Of a stretch of DNA of 64,000 nt, positions 43,725 through 55,624 are shown in pieces. Position numbers and translations under genes: made by a program. The stretch's first letter is position 1. Every line of letters begins with the position of its first letter. Location: the NCBI GenBank assembly GCA_001695595.3, contig MBPM02000004.1:372001-436000 (forward strand). Reading direction: 5' to 3'. Origin of the DNA: Plasmopara viticola (taxonomy: Eukaryota > Oomycota > Peronosporomycetes > Peronosporales > Peronosporaceae). The notes below the pieces were generated by a model that saw only the letters and a list, made by a program, of their open reading frames with translations, did no database searches and had not been told where the DNA came from.

Positions 43725-45890
43725 CAATCGCATGTATACTTTGCAGATTCTGTAATTTTTGATTTTAACGCCTAAACATTTGTTTCTTTAGAAAGCTCGT
43801 GAGATATTCTTCTTAAGATTTCTAGAAGCATAAAAGAAACTCATCAGCATTCTTAGCTCAAGTCATTCAGTTTATTGTCAAGAAATTTAGCAGCATTCAA
43901 ACGGATACGGACCATTTTCAAATGCAATAAAGATTTCTTAGCTTTAGCTGAGTAAAATGCTCGAAAGTTTGCAAAGTTTGAATGGATAGCGGTAAATTTA
44001 AAGCAGATTTTCTGAATGGTATGTTTCAAGTTTTTAGGCAAAAAAAACGGACGACTTTCTTGAACAACAAAACGTGTTCGAAAATTAAATTGAGGTCTTG
44101 TAGAAAAACCACGTCTTGTGTAGATATCGATTCATGCTCTCAGGAGAAAATGCATTGCTACAGTCTAAAAATAGAAATCACTCGGATACGATAAAATTTG
44201 TACTCGATAATGGATCTGCCTGTAAAATACATCACGTTCCATCAGCCAAGCGCTTCAGAGTCGGCCACGCTCACCCATCTTTGTCATTGACAACGCTTTT
44301 CAAAGCTTTGTGGTCGCAAGTGTCTACGAACGAACCCACATCGACTTTCAACTTCAAACAGTCTTGAGAAAACCACCATGGGTACGATGGCAACGCTTGG
44401 CTTGGAGGCGCATGCGATGCGATAAGCGTACCAATCTCACGGCACAAATCAGTTTTTTTTTGCGGTACACGGACGAGAGAGTTTCGAGCTCTCCATTCCA
44501 GCTCCAACATTGCAGGTCACGCCGTGCCTCATCGGGTAAAGTCGCTCGTTGGATCGCCTCGTAGTGAGGATCAATGGGGTGCTGTACGACGACCATTGGA
44601 AGATCAAAAGTAATGACATCGAACTTTGGCTAGCTGATGACTTTACCGGAGATTTAATGGCGCCCCCAAAGTCATTTTTTGGGGCAGAAAGTTTACATAA
44701 ACTTGCTATCACAGTTCAAACTTTGCCGAAGACACTCCTGTGAGCAACTTGTGTTGCTGACGATACGTTTTTAGTATTGCTAGTGTAGCAAGGCACCATC
44801 TCTTTCAAGCAATCGGTGAGCATGCAAAAATTAGGAAGAACTTGTAAGAATTAACTGTCCTGGTGAAGAATTGTTACTACACGGACAAACAGCTCATATG
44901 GCACTTTACTGTACAAAAGCAAGCCTTATTTAAATAAAAGAAATTAGATATTAATAAATATATTAACAGATTCGAAAAATTACATGAAACTATGAAAAGG
45001 TAAAAAAAGCAATTAAAAAAATAATAAGACTAATTTGTAATTTATAAGTTATAATTATTTTCTAGTTCGCCCTCTTTTGATGATCCACTCCAATGAAGCT
45101 ACCGCTGCGCTTGCTGCACTTAATGTTACCGCTGTATAATCAGGTTTATATTTATCCAATACATGCTGTATTATGGTGAGCCAGTCTGACGGGGACATGT
45201 ATGACGACTAAAAAAATGGCCGCCTCAAAGAACTAGTAAATACTCTATCGATCGGTCATGACGAACGCGTGGTAAGTAGTGGCGTCTTGGTTCATGCATA
45301 GAACAGGACGAAGTTGCAGAATTGGACGCCTCCAATCTGACTGATAACGTTAGAAGAATAATTATCACGCTCAAAATCATCACCAACAGAAAGGTAGCAC
45401 GTAATAAGACGTAACGTACGCTTTTAAAGGCGATAGTGCATGGATGTCAGCCTAGCGGTTTCATCAGGTTCAGCTTTATTCAGCTGGTGCTGTTCGAACG
45501 AAGATAGCCAAGCTCTATTAGACATAAACGACGACATCTTTGATGAGCACGAAAAAAGTCCTGATTGGGCGGCGAGCTATCAGCGATCTATACCTCGGGG
45601 GTCACTTAATGTAAGCAGAGCTTTGCTTAAAAAGGATAGCAATAAAAGAAGCTTCTTTTGAGATCGAGTGCTTGGTAAAATAGCTCGATTTTGCTTGATT
45701 GGCGCGCAAGCCCATACGAAATTTGCGCTTGTTGCATGTACTTTTATTTGCAAAGCAGAAATTGTATAGCAGATTCGAGGTAGATCAAAATCCTATTTAT
45801 TTGTTTACATAATGACCAATGTGGCGGCCGAAAACCGTGGTCATGCTGAGTTAAAGGAGGCTGGCTTAAAGGCGTAATTTACAGACCATG
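43725..45890. other. Long interval with unidentified short frames
   Basis: Adjacent plus-strand frames between 44200 and 44743 (for example FKALWSQVSTNEPTSTF and IELWLADDFTGDLMAPP) look more protein-like than most of the region and could be the relic of one gene broken by frameshifts, but I recognise no family. A 73-codon frame at 45440-45661 is likewise unassigned. The stretch 44930-45060 is strongly AT-rich. Confidence 0.3.
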
Positions 45891-45894
45891 GATC

Positions 45895-46449
45895 TTAGAT
45901 TGGTGTCCAAAAAGCATTAAGCAAATCGACTTCGCCCCCCTGCGCCCGGAAAACCCAGCAAGTTGATATCCATCCGGAGCTGCACAGCTGAAAAAATTGG
46001 AGCTCTCCCTCTTATGTCTGCCGGCTTCATAAAAGTCACCGTCTTGGTTGAAGACCTTGATGTAACCCACGCGCTTTTAATTTCTGCGATGCATGTTCGC
46101 GAGGTGCACCTCATAAGAAACAATGTACTCGTCTGGGTCAAGTGGATGCACCTTACACTTTTTCTCCGAGCCGTGAAAAAGTTCCTGCTTCACATTTGTT
46201 TTAGACACGAACGTAACGCCGATGCCATCCAAACGCTCATTACCGCATAGTTTGATTCCGTCAAAGTTTGCCCAACGCTAATTAAATCGGTGTCGTCAAA
46301 AGCTTTGCCTCTGGGCCCGCCATCGATGTCGCAAATTTAAAGGCCTTATCGATGATGTTTTACTTTGTTTCCAGCAGGTACACTGCCTTTGCGATTTCTT
46401 TTTCTAAATTGGCCGCAAGCATCGTCAAAACGTAAAAGAAAAGCTTCAT
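45895..46449 (-). pseudogene. Jacalin-like lectin pseudogene
   Basis: The ATG at 46449 starts MKLFFYVLTMLAA, as in the intact lectin at 19082. Then comes a TAA after LLETK, a recognisable KAFDDTDLISVGQTL, a 1-nt shift before LCGNERLDGIG, then FHGSEKKCKV, DEYIVSYEVHLANMH, an in-frame TAA before KRVGYIKV, FSCAAPDGYQLAGFSG and another shift before the terminal FWTPI and TAA. Cys positions follow the intact paralogue. At least two stops and two frameshifts rule out function. The upstream DNA also matches the intact locus, so this is a duplicated locus, not a retrocopy. Confidence 0.8.
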
Positions 46450-46539
46450 CGAAGTCGATGGGGTGGATAAGAGAAAACGATTTCAAAATGGGGCAAGTTC
46501 CTGAAAGCTAGAGCGCACCATGTGGCGTACTTGTCCAAT

Positions 46540-46870
46540 ATGGTTTTGGTTGTTGCGACGTGCATCGTGAACGAGGATCGAGGGATATGTCGTTCTTACA
46601 TGCACAAAATTGGGGTCGTGGTGTCGGGTATTAAGCGTCTAAACACCTCATGATACCTTAAGTTTACTCTTGCCCATCGGTAGAAGCAAGACAAGTTCAA
46701 CCTTATGGTGCTAAAGCACAAATTAAATCAGTCTGAATCGATTGCCCCCTCCTTACGATGGCGCGATGTTTCTTTTGGTAAGGCTTTCCACCATTACCCT
46801 ATTTTCGTGCGTTGTGGGTCTACAAAGCTTTGACGACGATGTCGTTGGACCAAACTTTCTATTCTAGATA
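46540..46870 (+). repeat. Repeat R3, copy 3: upstream flank of the lectin pseudogene
   Basis: It corresponds to 18420-18760 inverted. The matched blocks continue toward the gene (CTCGATCCTCGT, CTTATCCACCCCATCGACTTCGATGAAGC versus CTCCTACCCACGCGATCTACTTCGATGAAGC on the coding strand), so the duplication covers promoter and coding sequence. Confidence 0.6.
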
Positions 46871-46969
46871 AAAATATGCCTAAACCCACAAGGCCATCGA
46901 GCGGAGGACAATCATATTTGAAACCTGGGTACAGCTAGGATAAAAGAATTAAACTTAGGCATCTTTTAT

Positions 46970-46996
46970 ACACATACATACATACATACATACAAT
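46970..46996 (+). repeat. CATA microsatellite
   Basis: About six tandem CATA units, 130 bp left of copia D. Confidence 0.9.
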
Positions 46997-47124
46997 ATAG
47001 AAGTAGGTGACAAATCTCGGTTATTTCTCATTTGCGCTATCCTTTAAAAATCTGCCCGAGATGTAGTACCAGTATTTTGGTTCAAATAGTGCGTATCATC
47101 GTCAAACCCGTTGACCAGAGAATG

Positions 47125-47270
47125 TGTTGAGAAGAAAGTAAAAAACCGAAGTTGATATATTTATCTTGACCAATGAACGGCTACCATATGTAATTACTAA
47201 CTGTAACGTACTTGTGATACTGTAAAGCCATCCACCTGTTCAACATGCATTCAGCGGTGTAATTTTAACA
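47125..47270 (-). repeat. Copia D 3' LTR
   Basis: 146 bp, TGTTAAAATTACACCGCTGA to TTCTCAACA on the minus strand. It is preceded by GGTGAGTGGGAG, the polypurine tract. Confidence 0.93.
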
Positions 47271-47283
47271 CTCCCACTCACCG

Positions 47284-49550
47284 CTAATACTGTGTGTCCT
47301 TTGTTGCTGACTTGGTCTTGATTCCTGTGGCTTCGCGCAGATACTTAAGCATCTTGGTCCCAACTGCCTTCGTCAGCATATCCGCAAGCTGACTCTTCGT
47401 GTCGATATATTCGATCTTCAACAGTTCTTCTTGCACGTTCTCACGAATACAGTGGTGCTTGATGTCCACATACTTCGTTCTAGCATGGTATCCGGCGTTA
47501 TTGGCTAACGCAATAGCACCTTGGTTGTCTTCCCAAACATGTGTGCCTTCAACTTGCTCGTGACCCATGTCCTTTAGCATTGCCCGCGTCCATAGAACTT
47601 CTTGTGTGCATTAACTGAGAGCCATATACTCAGCTTCCGCTGAGCTCAGCGCAACTGTCCGCTGGTACTTCGACTTAAATACCACTGGTGCGCTTGCAAT
47701 CATGACCATAATACCCGAGACCGAGCGTCTGTCATCCGTGTTGCTGCCCCAATCCGCCTTCGAGTATGCCTTGCCCGTAACGCTTCCAGTTCCTCGGTAG
47801 ACGATACCGATTTGACGCGTGGTCTTCAGATACCGTACTACTCGAATTGCTGCGCTCCAATGTTGTAGTCCTGGGTTCTCCAGAAAACGTGATAGCTGCG
47901 TCACCACGTAAGCAATATCAGGCCGAGTGCATGTCGTTATGTACAGCAAGCATCCAGCCAAAGAGCGATAAGGCTTTGATCGCATTGTCGACCGTCCCTC
48001 TTCCGTTGTGGGTGACTGCTTTGACGACAGCTTCAATCCTGATACGCAAGGGTTTTCAACACTTTTGGCATCTTGTTGACCGAATCCCTTGACCACGTCA
48101 TCGATGTAGCGAGTCTATTTGATGATCAATATTCCAGCTGACATGTCGTGATCAATTTCCATACCCAAAATAAATTCCGCCTGACCAAGCTCCTTCATCT
48201 TGAAAGCATTCTTGAGTACTTCCTTTACTTGATTTAATTCTTTGCTGCTTCTTTCTGCGATGATCATGTCATCCACATATAGTCCAACGTAAGCAAAACC
48301 TTCTTCAGTTCTCTTGACATAAACACATTGATCTGCTCCGCAACTCTTAAAGCCATTCCTGACGAAGACACGATGTATTGTCTTGTTCCAGGCACTCGCT
48401 GCTTGCTTACGTCCATAAATAGCCTTGTTTAGTTGACATATGTATCCTTGAGCATTGTCGACACCAAGCGGAACTTCCATAAAAACGTTGTCCGTCAACA
48501 CGCTATTAAGAAAAGCCGTGTCGACGTCCAGCTGTTCCATTTGATAGCCACATTCAACACATAACGCGAGATTTATTCGGATCGAATTCATGTTGGCAAC
48601 CGGGGAATATGTCTCGAAAAAGTCACCGCCATACTTCTGCTTGGACTCTTTCGCGACTAGTCGTGCCTTGTATCGCACGGTAGCGCCATTCTGATCACGC
48701 TTTTTGGCAAATACCCATCGTGATCCAATTGCGCGTCCAATTTTCCCTCGTGGCTGCAATGTCCACGTTTTATTCTCTTCGTCAAAGCGAAGCTCAGCAT
48801 CCATTGCTTCACGCCATTTCATTGCATCGTCGCTTGCCATTGCTTGAGTATAAGTAGTTGGTGAGTCCGTATCATCGTCAATATTCACAGCGAAGGCAAA
48901 AAAGGCTTCCGCAATTAGTCCATCTTCGTCAATCCTAGCACGCTTTGGAGTCGGTGGGCCCTCACTGCCTTCTGTTGACTCTCCACCATCGGAACCGTTT
49001 CTTAGCATTAGCACTGGCTCACGTCTTATTCGTGTTCGCTCCAATTCAGGCCGAAACACCAAACGATCTTCTTGTTGCACTTGGGAAGGTTGATGATACT
49101 CCGTTAGCTCAAGCCCGTTTCGTACAGGGATCTCAGAAGGCATTGGCCGCGTACAACGGCGCCTGGCGTACGATTTACATCCTCCATATCGACATCCTCG
49201 ACTGTCTCTTCGACAGCTCCCATGGGATCGTCCGGAACTGACTGTCGATCCACTTGATGCTGAACATTGACTTCATCACCATCCTTAACTACTTGAACAA
49301 TTGTTTCCGGCTTAAGCTCTTGCGTGTCGTAGATGCCGCCCACCTCACGCTCATCCAACTTTACAGAGCGGGTCACTTTAATCTTGGCATTCTCCAAGTC
49401 AAACACGCGATAGCCCTTGACATTCTCTGCATAGCCACGAGACATACACTTGAAGCTCTTGGGTTCCAGTTTGGTCCGTTTCACATCGTCAATATGAGCG
49501 TAGCTTTGCGAACCAAATACGCGCAAAAAAGTGCTTAAAAAGTAGCTCAT
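47284..49550 (-). pseudogene. Copia D RT and RNase H region
   Basis: The linker (49104-49550) has VFGSQSYAHIDDVKRTK. RT (48115-49143) has GSRWVFAKKRDQNGATVRYK, MEQLDVDTAFLNS and the catalytic GLYVDDMIIAE, ending at a TAG replacing the Gln before TRYIDDV. RNase H (47611-48096, then 47284-47580) has DRRSVSG, SSAEAEYMALS, then a TAA where the relatives have Leu, then WEDNQGAIALANNAGY, KYVDIKHH and ADMLTKAVGTKML. Catalytic motifs of RT are intact, so damage is from two stops and two frameshifts. Confidence 0.88.
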
Positions 49551-51362
49551 ACGGCGTGATGTCAGGATGGACCGTATTGCTGGAGCGATTAATTAAATAA
49601 ACCGCTGTATTTACCGCTTCCGCCCACCATTCCGTCGAAACGCTCTTGTAGTGTAACATGCTGCGGGCTTTCTCCATAATAGTCCTATTCATACGCTCTG
49701 CCACACCGTTCTGCTGCGGGCTGTATGGGACGGAGCTCTGGTGTACAATGTCGTTCTCTTGACATATTCCAGCCATTTTCTTGTTCACGAACACAGTTCC
49801 GTTGTCGGATCGCAAACATCTTGGTCGTGCACCCCACTGGTTTCCGTATAACGTCAGAAACTTCCTGCACTTGCCAGCCACTTTACTCTTGCTCTTGATC
49901 AGAAAAAGTTCAACATATCGTGAAAAATCATCCACAAACGTGAGAATGTATTTGGCACCACCCTTCGAGATAGTTCGCATTGGCCCCATGACTTCTGTGT
50001 GAACACGCTCCAACACACGTGTCGTCTTTGTCGTTGAACGAGACGGAAACACCGTGATCGTCTGCTTGCCCTTCAAACACCCGGCACACAATATTTCCGC
50101 ACTTTGCTTGATAATTGGAATACCATTACTTAATCGCTGTGTCCCGATCAGCGCATCCATTCTGGGGTGTCCCATGCGTGCATGCCAAAGCTCCCACTGA
50201 TTGTCAGCCCCGGTATATTCAACGAGACTTTCTCCCTCTTGCTCACAGTCAAGAAAATACGACTTTCCAACTTTTGTGCCCAACGCAATTGCTTGCTTCT
50301 TGTTCCAAATGACACATGACGAACGCGAGAATTCCACACTCATGCCACGCTCTGTCCGCTTGCCAACTGACAGCAACCTTCTGTCTAGTCCGGGAATGTG
50401 CAGAACTTCAACCATGCGAATCCTCATTCCGTTCAAACCAGTCAATTTTACCGTGCCGACTCCTTTGACAAGCAACTTCTTCCCGTCTGCAATTGTAACT
50501 TCGATGCTAGCTTCCAGGCCCTTGTAATCAAACAAGTCCTTTCTGTGTGGGGTCATGTGGGAAGTTGCTCCACTGTCAATCAGCCATCCTGATGACTTCC
50601 CTTCACCAACAGCAAACACCGTGTCGTCGCTGTTGAATCTTTTACCGGCCGAGCAGTTCCGCTTCATGTGTCCAAACTGGTCACAGTTGAAGCACTTGCC
50701 CTTGAATCCGCCGTTATTGCGTAGAGGACCACCCTTTCGCCCATTGTCCCGTCCACCTTTGAATATTCTAGCATGTCCATTTCCATTTACGCGAAACGCT
50801 TTCTCTGTAGCTTCTTTCCTCTGCAGCTTCTCCGACTCTTTGAGCAGCTTCTCCTTGACTTTTATCAACGAGATATCCCTTGCATTTTCCACAATCGACG
50901 AAATCAAGTCGTACTCCGAAGGTAGACTGCTGAGAAGTACCACCAGCTGGCGTGACTCATCAATTTGCTCTCCCGTAGTCTGTAGTCCCACTACTAGCTC
51001 GTCAAAAGAGTCCAGATGCTCTGCCATGCTTGTTCCACTTTCCATCTTGAACTCATGTAGTCGACGAGTCATCACAACACGATTGTGAAGAGTCGAGCGA
51101 TTGTAGAAATCGCGGAGGGTTCCCCACGCCTCCATAGCACGCGTAGCCGACCGAATTTTGGTCTGGTGCTGGATCTCAACGCCTTGGGCAATGATGCCTA
51201 GCGCCTTGGCATCATTAATAGCCACGCCTCCGTGACGTCCTTCTCATCCTTGACGGCCATGATGTGTCCCTGGAGACCCTTCCGCGCCAGGGTCATCCTC
51301 ATGTTAAACTCCCAGTGGTAATAGTTACCACTTCCTAGGAGGACTTCGGTGCGCTTGTTCAT
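49489..51362 (-). pseudogene. Copia D gag, protease and integrase
   Basis: The ATG at 51362 gives MNKRTEVLLGSGNYYHWEF. A 1-nt deletion near 51223 (TGGCTATTAATGAT where the frame needs one more base) ends this frame after about 56 codons. The rest is open to 49489. It has a canonical zinc knuckle CFNCDQFGHMKRNC, protease LIDSGATSHMTPH, the integrase HHCC region, RVHTEVMGPM where relatives have HTDVMG, CLRSDNGTVF, and SPQQNGVAERMNR. So the first catalytic Asp of the DDE triad is Glu. Copia E shares both the deletion and this change. Confidence 0.9.
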
Positions 51363-51389
51363 ATAGGCCGAAAACGTTGCTTGAGCTTG

Positions 51390-51404
51390 TTGCGGCTGTT
51401 AACC
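51390..51404 (-). promoter_or_regulatory. Copia D primer-binding site
   Basis: GGTTAACAGCCGCAA on the minus strand directly after the LTR end CTCAACA. Confidence 0.75.
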
Positions 51405-51550
51405 TGTTGAGAAGAAAGTAAAAAACCGAAGTTGATATATTTATCTTGACCAATGAACGGCTACCATATGTAAATACTAACTGTAACGTACTTGTAATAC
51501 TGTGAAGCCATGCACCTGTTCAACATGCATTCAGCGGTGTAATTTTAACA
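51405..51550 (-). repeat. Copia D 5' LTR
   Basis: 146 bp. It differs from the 3' LTR at four sites. Confidence 0.93.
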
Positions 51551-51869
51551 GAATGAGTCGACACTTTAAAGGAAATGAACTTGCATCAAGGTTTAGCCAT
51601 GTCCGCTCAATTTATAGGCAAAATGACTTCGTGCTGTCAAAATTAGCAAATATTATCCAGGGTTCTTATAATATTAGAGACTAAATCTGTAGCTCTCACC
51701 TGCCATTAAGCTCAAGGTCAGACCTTTATCATATGCCTGCTGGATCCCACCAAACGACACCAATTTTGCTTAGAAGTGGGCCGCTTTCACTTGCTTTGTA
51801 AGCGGTCAGACCGTCACATAGAAATAATAAGGACTTGTGGCTCAGTTGAACAATGCTTGTTTCACCAGC

Positions 51870-52310
51870 TTAGTTGAGACGCCCGATAAACCCACTGAGC
51901 TGAACTCCATAGGGTGTCGCCTCTCAAGCGTCCACAACGTCAAATTACGCGCCCTCTTCGTGTTGGTGGGATGAACTTGACGTTCCTAATGCATGTATGG
52001 CCATTCCTCTGTCCAATTTCCACCTGCCACGCTACAACGTCACTGTCATTGGTCAAATTGCAGTCGTCCAATTTACACCTCTGTCCTGCTCCATGCCTTG
52101 CGAAGGCTAAAGTAAAATGCCGAAATTTATCACGCATTCACCATGTCCGCTCGATCGAGTCTTTACTTGGCGGCCACGTCAATTATATCTGATTCACTAT
52201 ACAGTACGTCTTGGAAAGTTAGACACCTGGTTCGACAGCGGCAACATAAACTGCAGCAACGCAAGTACGCTCTTCATTGGAGTCGATCACCAGGAGACGA
52301 ATTCTAATCA
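51870..52310 (-). pseudogene. Decayed paralogue of the secreted-protein gene
   Basis: The minus strand keeps DDCNLTNDSDVVAWQVEIGQR, matching DFNLVDDSDVVAWKVQIGQ in the copy at 20147-20383, and farther on a SAQWVY-like piece matching GLAQWVY. The signal-peptide region is lost except for the shared TCATTGGAGTCGAT at the start. No frame is intact. Confidence 0.6.
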
Positions 52311-53169
52311 TCGAGGCAAGAATCTGTAGTAAGCGCAGTTTTGAGCTGGTTGTCCGCGTGGTGATAGAAATTCACCAAAAAACTGATACAAATATCCATC
52401 CCACGACATTTTCTTTGAGTCCTTCATTAGTCTATGCAAAAAAAGTTAAAAAAAGATCGTTCTGCATTTTTTAGGTCTGTAACCCATGAATAGCATACAA
52501 AAGTCACATTTTTGAATTTTTGCGCAGCACAATAACACTTTTTTTTGCTCGTTTGGTAGAATCACTTAAGGCTCAGCAAAAGCAATGGTTATGGTGTGGC
52601 GAAAGCAACACTCATATCAATCATCGAAGTTGCTCACAGGTATAGAATTTTTTTGCAGGTTGTTCGGCAAGGTTGTAAAAATATATTTCAAAATTAATTG
52701 ACTCATGGGATGTTATTGAGTTAGAACCTTCAGGCAGATCCTCTTTCAAAAACAAACAATATACTATAATCGTTCATACCCGAGTGTATAACGGTAAAGA
52801 AAGACTTGGTGCATCACTTACTATAAAGCTTCTCCGGTAGGCAAAATTTGGCTTTCATGTAAGATGTGGCTTCCAACATACCATCAGTTTGCTGCACAAT
52901 GGCGTTTCTTGCTCGTGTTTCAGTAGGTAGGTCGGTTACACAACTCGTTCTTTTACCCACTCAAAAATTCTACTCTCAATTTACCAAATTTGCTAATTTC
53001 ATTGAAATATGTAATTGCAACTACAGCCGAGAGTGCTTAAAAAAAACTTTGTTGCTTGGAGAAACATTGGAAAGGCCAGCTCCGATGTACCTAATCTCAT
53101 GAAACTCTCGAAGACAATTTGAGCCTTTAAGACGTAGGGCCCGTTACGACGTGGGCTTATCTTCTCGGT

Positions 53170-53320
53170 CCGTAATATGTTACATTTTCAGCAAATTTTA
53201 CATGCGAGTGGGGCAGTAAATTCAATACAAGCTCGATTGGCTAGCGACCCGTCGTGGACTGTAAGCGTGCTGTCATCCTGCAACCCACGTGGTGGGGAGC
53301 GTAGTTTTGCAAAAGAGACT
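53170..53320 (+). repeat. Dispersed repeat R1, copy 7
   Basis: It translates QYKLDWLATRRG and carries GGGGAGCGTAGTTTTGCAAAAGAGA, close to the reverse complement of 43545-43570. Confidence 0.55.
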
Positions 53321-53334
53321 TAATACTTATAGAA

Positions 53335-54140
53335 TTCGCTTCTGTGGGGTCAGTTAGCTTTGCTTGATAAATGAGAGAATAAAGAAAGCGGTGGACGTCG
53401 AAATGAGACGGACAAAGTGCGTTTCTCCTGTATTCACTCGGGATTGACGGGCTTATGACGTTGTTCCAATGACCTCGACCTTTTTTTGCTAAGACATGTC
53501 TTTAGCCTGTAGCTCAGCAGTTTTAGACTTTGTCCTACAACTTCTTTGATCTCCTTGCGTCATCAAACTTTTCTACAAGCAAATCACTCGACGAGCGCCC
53601 GTCGAGGCAGATATTGTTGTATTCTGTGCCCGAATACAGGTTAGGGTCTACCCGATTTATCAACCTTTCTTGGCCGATGCCTCATAATCTTAACATGGAC
53701 AGTCTTGCGCCCGAATGGATGGGATCATCAGCCGTTAAATGTTTCTTCTACTCTTCTTAATGGAAAGCGCGTATGTTAAGATTCATATGGCAGCGACCTT
53801 AAATGGTCTGATAAAGCGCATGTGCAGTTTAGTAATAGAGACGGCAATTAGTAGATAGTTTATACACAAAGTCTTCGATAAAAGTTTGTATATTCATTCC
53901 AAATTCTTCTTTTCTAAGTTGTCTAATCGTGTAAGTGTCTGACGATATTAAGTCTTGTAGTAACGAAATTATCGAAGCGCTTTTGCATCGTTGGAAAGCT
54001 TGTTTAAGCAGACCGATCGACAGGCGTTTTGAAATAATTCAGTGATTGCATTAAGAAAAGCGATACTTTGCTTACCTATTCAAACCCAACAAGTAAGAGC
54101 ATGTTGTAAGACTTCCTTTGTCTATCTGCACACAGGCTGC
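53335..54140. other. Interval without recognised features
   Basis: A 76-codon plus frame (53530-53760) has no known motif. Nothing else is seen. Confidence 0.35.
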
Positions 54141-54149
54141 GGAATATGT

Positions 54150-54960
54150 ACGGGTATTTGAAACGTCCGGCAACATGAAACCGTGTTTGGCTTAGTCGCC
54201 ATAAAGCGTTTTGCTCAAACGGTCAGAAACCGAGCTCACAATCCATGCTAATGGACCGTCAGCGGCGTAATAGCAGCGGCCTTCATCAACCGCGCTCGGC
54301 AATTTTTTGACTCGATGGCACCTTATGCATGTGCACACAAATGTGCGAACTCATTTTTCTTTCTGGCCGCAACACGTATTCTTCTGGCCAAATGATCGAT
54401 CAGTAGTGTGTTAAGAGATCGTTACAACAAGCCACTACATGTAATGACAAATTCGGCTACCACAAGCCCCGCGCGTTGAATTTTGTCGACAATTTTATCC
54501 ACGTCTTTAATAACTTGCTACTTAGAGCCTTCAGCTAACCTAAGCACATGTCGTCTTGCGCATACGCGGCTTAGCTGCACTTCCTTACGCATAAGGTTAC
54601 CGCTGTGCCACAAATTAGCTTATTACCTAAGCGGTCCGATAACGCATCAATTGGATTGTTCTGTCCTCGTGCCTTATACTTCACCTCAACGTTTTACTTC
54701 GTGAAGAAGAGAAGTAGCTTCAGGATTAACAGGCGCTTGCCAGCTTTGACCATAGGATACTTTATTGCAAGTAAATTTTTGTCATAATTAGGCTAATTCG
54801 TCTGGGCGGTCTAAGGCTATCTGCATTCATTTTCGCTTACCACTTGGCACTAACTTACACGAGTACAGTGGTGATGGCATGTTCCGACGCATCCCAGACC
54901 ACACAGCTCTACCGTTCAAAATCCGGCGAGGCCAGAGCCGGCAACTTTTGTTGACTTTTT
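54150..54960 (-). mobile_element. Ty3/gypsy remnant, RNase H to integrase zinc finger
   Basis: On the minus strand, in order: VVWDASEHAITTVL (about 54900), DKNLLAIKYPMVKAGKRLL (about 54780-54725), VEYKARG-like and NPIDALSDRLG (54680-54620), then WVRTFVCTCIRCHRVKKLPS (about 54350-54290). This is the normal order RNase H to integrase zinc finger of a gypsy polyprotein. The DALS and CHRVK motifs tie it to the fragments at 7.7 and 8.3 kb. Multiple stops. Confidence 0.7.
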
Positions 54961-55319
54961 CGGATGACTTTAAGTGTTGCCTATCGCAATCTAATGTCTC
55001 TATTTTTAATTATTTGTCTGTGGCCGAACTACTCAGCTCATTACATTGTATTTTTTTTAAGGAAGTGTTAAAGATGCAGATGAGTGCATGCACACAAATA
55101 AATTCTATGCTAACGCAGGTGAGTGCTTCTTCGGTGCGAAAGAAAGTGCTCTACTAAGAAATAAAAAACGGGTCAACCTATAGATCCCACTAAAGTCCAC
55201 AACTATATGCCTTAATTAAACCAGAAGGGTTTTGGATCTCAAAACATATACAAAACACCCTAAAGTAGGCTCTGTTGGAGTACAGGTTCTCTTCAAGTAA
55301 GATCATAGAATATGTAACA

Positions 55320-55620
55320 CAGCCGCGAAAGAAGCTTATCAAAGTCGGTCGTCGGACAAGGCTGAAGCATGGGCCGGTCGAAGTCGGTGAACGAGGAATT
55401 TTTTTAATTGCTTAAAGAAATTTAAGAATTGATAATAAATGAAAGACTAGTACGACTATTTTTTTTGCTTGCTACACCTTAATTGGTGGCTCTCAGCCAT
55501 CTACAGCTACCATCTTGCAAGCTATCATTCTTCTTTGCTCCATCTGGCTTTTTACACATCCTAGCTAAATCTCAGCTGATAGGGTCGCTTGATTTTGGTT
55601 AATTATGGGACATCTAGAAC
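55320..55620. repeat. LTR-like repeat with halves in inverted order, copy 2
   Basis: The same arrangement as at 38864-39165: reverse-complement part (GTCGTCGGACAAGGCTGAAG), spacer with ACTAGTACGACTATT, and direct part (TTGGTGGCTCTCAGCCATCT to TATGGGACATCTAGAAC). Confidence 0.55.
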
Positions 55621-55624
55621 GGGG

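Larger units (their letters stand above)
47125..51550 (-). mobile_element. Ty1/copia element D, structurally complete
   Basis: A 4426-bp element with two 146-bp LTRs and a perfect 5-bp target duplication GAATG (47120-47124, 51551-51555). The LTRs differ at four positions by my count. It has the longest open coding stretch of the copia copies (about 578 codons covering gag, protease and integrase). Even so it carries a gag frameshift, a changed integrase residue, frameshifts near 49530 and 49140, and stops in RT/RNase H. It is closest to copia E. Confidence 0.95.
51850..53330. repeat. Segmental duplication, copy 2
   Basis: It aligns in order with 19990-21780 in the same orientation, from the secreted-protein pseudogene to a terminal R1 copy. 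It is more decayed than the other copy. It begins about 300 bp right of copia D. Confidence 0.65.

Noticed and set aside
46970..46996. CATA repeats considered as a CRISPR or telomere signal
   Set aside because: It is a plain 4-bp microsatellite without spacers, and not a telomere unit.
51222..51226. GTG start for the long copia D frame
   Set aside because: Homology to A and C shows the protein begins at the upstream ATG (51362); the apparent start only reflects the 1-nt deletion.
53505..53560. GTAGCTCAGCAG resembling a tRNA
   Set aside because: No anticodon arm, T-loop or acceptor pairing could be formed downstream.
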